Shown in pieces: positions 41,852 to 43,390 of a stretch of DNA of 43,390 nt. Origin of the DNA: Candidatus Planktophila sp. (GTDB taxonomy: Bacteria > Actinomycetota > Actinomycetes > Nanopelagicales > Nanopelagicaceae); contig JAHECV010000002.1 of NCBI GenBank assembly GCA_024641555.1, positions 1-43,390 on the forward strand, in the 5' to 3' direction. The stretch's first letter is position 1. Each line of letters opens with the position of its first letter. The position numbers and the translations under genes are program-made. The notes below the pieces were generated by a model that worked only from the letters and a program-made list of their open reading frames with translations, searched no databases and was not told where the DNA came from.

Positions 41852-43219
41852 CTATCCGTGAGCGTGTAGTGGTTTGCCTGCAAGTGCCATATGCGCTTCA
41901 CCCATTGCTTCAGAGAGCGTTGGGTGAGCGTGGATAAGTGGGGCAACATCGTCTGCTGATGCTTCCCAGTTAAAGATTAATTGCGCTTCAGCGAGAAGTT
42001 CGCCGACTCTTGCGCCAACCATATGAATTCCGAGTACTGGTCCGCCCTTTTGTGAAACTAGTTTTACCGAACCAGCTGTGCGCAAGATTTGCGCCTTACC
42101 ATTTCCAGCTAAGTCGTAATTAAGTTCTACTACATCGTATCCACGCTCTTTTGCTTGCGCAGTTGTTAAACCAACAGATGCAACCTCTGGCTCGGAATAG
42201 GTAACCCGAGGAACGCCATCGTAATTAATTGGACGTGGATTTAATCCCGCAATTTCCTCGGCTACGAGTATCCCTTCAGCAAAACCGACGTGCGCTAATT
42301 GCAAGGTTGGAATGAGATCGCCTACCGCCCAAATTCCGGGAACATTAGTGCGGCACTTGTTATCGACGATTACATAGCCGCGATCCATAGTTAACCCTTG
42401 TTCTTCATAACCAAGGTTTGCAGAGACTGGGCCGCGTCCAACTGCCACAAGAAGTACTTCGGCAGAGAAGGTCTTGCCATCTTCCAGGGTAACGGTGACG
42501 CCATCTGCCGTTACCGCATGTGACTTAAAGCGAACTCCTAATTCAAAGTTGATGCCACGTTTGCGATAGGCGCGCTCTAGCTGCTTACTTGATGATTCAT
42601 CTTCCAGGGCAACTAGGTGGGGTAGTCCTTCAATAATTGTTACTTCGGCACCGAATGATTTCCAAACTGATGCGAACTCACAGCCGATAACTCCTCCGCC
42701 AAGAACGATCACGCTCTTTGGAACGTATTCCATCTTCATCGCTTGATCTGAGGTAATCACGCGCTTTCCATCAATATCTAATCCAGGAAGGGTGCGTGCA
42801 TAAGAACCGGTCGCGAGAAGAATATTTTTTCCGGTATAGCGTGCGCCATTAACTTCGATCGTATCCTTGGCGACTAATTTTCCGTGTCCCTCAATGAAGG
42901 TGATATTTCGAGATTTCACTAAACCTTGTAGACCTTTATGCAGTTTTGCAATGACGCCATCTTTATAGGAATTCACGCCGACCATATCTATTGAGTTAAA
43001 TGTTGCGTTAACCCCGAAATGGCTCGCCTCACGCGCTCCATCGGCAATTTCTCCAGCGTGTAATAGCGCCTTTGTTGGGATACAACCTCGATGAAGACAA
43101 GTGCCGCCTAATTTATCTGCCTCGATCAGCGCAACTGAAAGTCCGAGTTGTGCGCCACGCAGCGCCGCCGCATATCCGCCGCTTCCGCCACCTAAAACTA
43201 CGAGATCAAAGTTAGACAC
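41852..43219 (-). CDS. lpd: Dihydrolipoyl dehydrogenase (E3)
   Basis: Reoxidises dihydrolipoyl groups with FAD and NAD+. 455 residues. FAD-binding [21 protein letters not shown] at 6-26, redox disulfide C41/C46 ([17 protein letters not shown]), NAD-binding [17 protein letters not shown], and the C-terminal His-Glu motif [16 protein letters not shown] 43219 is preferred to TTG 43240: AAGGAG lies 9 bases before it, and the protein then begins at the first beta strand. Head of the lpd-sucB-epimerase unit; the pepA stop is 75 bases upstream. Confidence 0.96.
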   Translation of the reverse strand: MSNFDLVVLGGGSGGYAAALRGAQLGLSVALIEADKLGGTCLHRGCIPTKALLHAGEIADGAREASHFGVNATFNSIDMVGVNSYKDGVIAKLHKGLQGLVKSRNITFIEGHGKLVAKDTIEVNGARYTGKNILLATGSYARTLPGLDIDGKRVITSDQAMKMEYVPKSVIVLGGGVIGCEFASVWKSFGAEVTIIEGLPHLVALEDESSSKQLERAYRKRGINFELGVRFKSHAVTADGVTVTLEDGKTFSAEVLLVAVGRGPVSANLGYEEQGLTMDRGYVIVDNKCRTNVPGIWAVGDLIPTLQLAHVGFAEGILVAEEIAGLNPRPINYDGVPRVTYSEPEVASVGLTTAQAKERGYDVVELNYDLAGNGKAQILRTAGSVKLVSQKGGPVLGIHMVGARVGELLAEAQLIFNWEASADDVAPLIHAHPTLSEAMGEAHMALAGKPLHAHG

Positions 43220-43294
43220 GAAAATCGACTCCTTCACCAACGAGCGCTACGAACAGGCCTGATTGGTGCCTATCTTGCCAGTTTTGGCCGCTGA

Positions 43295-43390
43295 TTACGA
43301 AATGGAGGCAGATTCAGCCAGCGCAACCAAAGAGCGGAGCGCTATGCCAGTGCCACCGACAGGTGTGTAGCCATATGGCTCACCTTCGTT
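43295..43390 (-). CDS. pepA: Leucyl aminopeptidase, C-terminal end only
   Basis: 31 codons plus TAA; the gene continues beyond the window. The translated end contains EPYGYTPVGGTGIALRSLVA, the conserved C-terminal segment of M17 leucyl aminopeptidases (manganese/zinc enzymes that remove N-terminal residues). The position before lpd-sucB fits M. tuberculosis, where pepB (Rv2213) lies next to dlaT. Short fragment, but the motif is distinctive. Confidence 0.85.
   Translation of the reverse strand, partial: NEGEPYGYTPVGGTGIALRSLVALAESASIS

Overview
This window looks like a chromosomal segment of a small-genome, moderately low-GC actinobacterium, most likely a freshwater acI-type lineage (order Nanopelagicales, for example Planktophila or Nanopelagicus). 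That placement is inferred from actinobacterial marker families (DUF3000, DUF4191, a PimB-type mannosyltransferase, FadD15-type ligase, two-lipoyl-domain SucB/DlaT), gene orders that match Mycobacterium tuberculosis from memory, base composition in the upper 40s percent GC by eye, and very tight packing. I saw no tRNA, rRNA, insertion sequence, phage gene or CRISPR array. No stretch over about 200 bases lacks a gene; the longest are 23683-23892 and 32337-32532, both regulatory.

Region 1 (1-11.6 kb): the 3' part of a TrmA/RlmD-type RNA methyltransferase, aconitase and dxs on the plus strand; then on the minus strand the beta-oxidation pair fadA-fadB, a lone EfeU iron permease and a DUF3000-RNase D pair. 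Region 2 (11.6-24.9 kb): an EamA transporter, a RibD-like reductase, a small CxxC/CxxC protein, an NlpC/P60 hydrolase, PimB-type mannosyltransferase, a fadD-histidine kinase-response regulator operon, an SRPBCC protein, ROK glucokinase, PlsC acyltransferase, a LysE exporter with a cysteine-bearing PD-(D/E)XK nuclease, uracil permease, a small membrane protein and a one-domain LuxR-type regulator. This follows the Rv2190c-Rv2182c envelope-lipid neighbourhood with additions.

Region 3 (25-30.8 kb): an enoyl-CoA hydratase-SDR-GNAT operon, a SulP transporter without STAS domain, an NCS1 permease and an unusually short NhaA antiporter. Region 4 (30.9-43.4 kb): glnA, RDD protein, DUF4191, PlsC, lipA, lipB, MMPL transporter, FAD oxidoreductase, TIGR01777 epimerase, sucB, lpd and the 3' end of leucyl aminopeptidase. 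Here lipB and lipA make the lipoyl cofactor that the two lipoyl domains of SucB carry and Lpd reoxidises. The order matches the M. tuberculosis Rv2213-Rv2220 cluster except for the MMPL and FAD genes between lipB and the epimerase.

Most transcription units begin with a TANNNT -10 hexamer 6-8 bases before the start codon, so many mRNAs are probably leaderless; this decided several starts. Genes inside operons overlap by 4 bases (ATGA or GTGA), and several convergent pairs overlap in their coding ends. Five possible operator sites stand out: upstream of efeU, fadD, uraA, lipB/MMPL and glnA.
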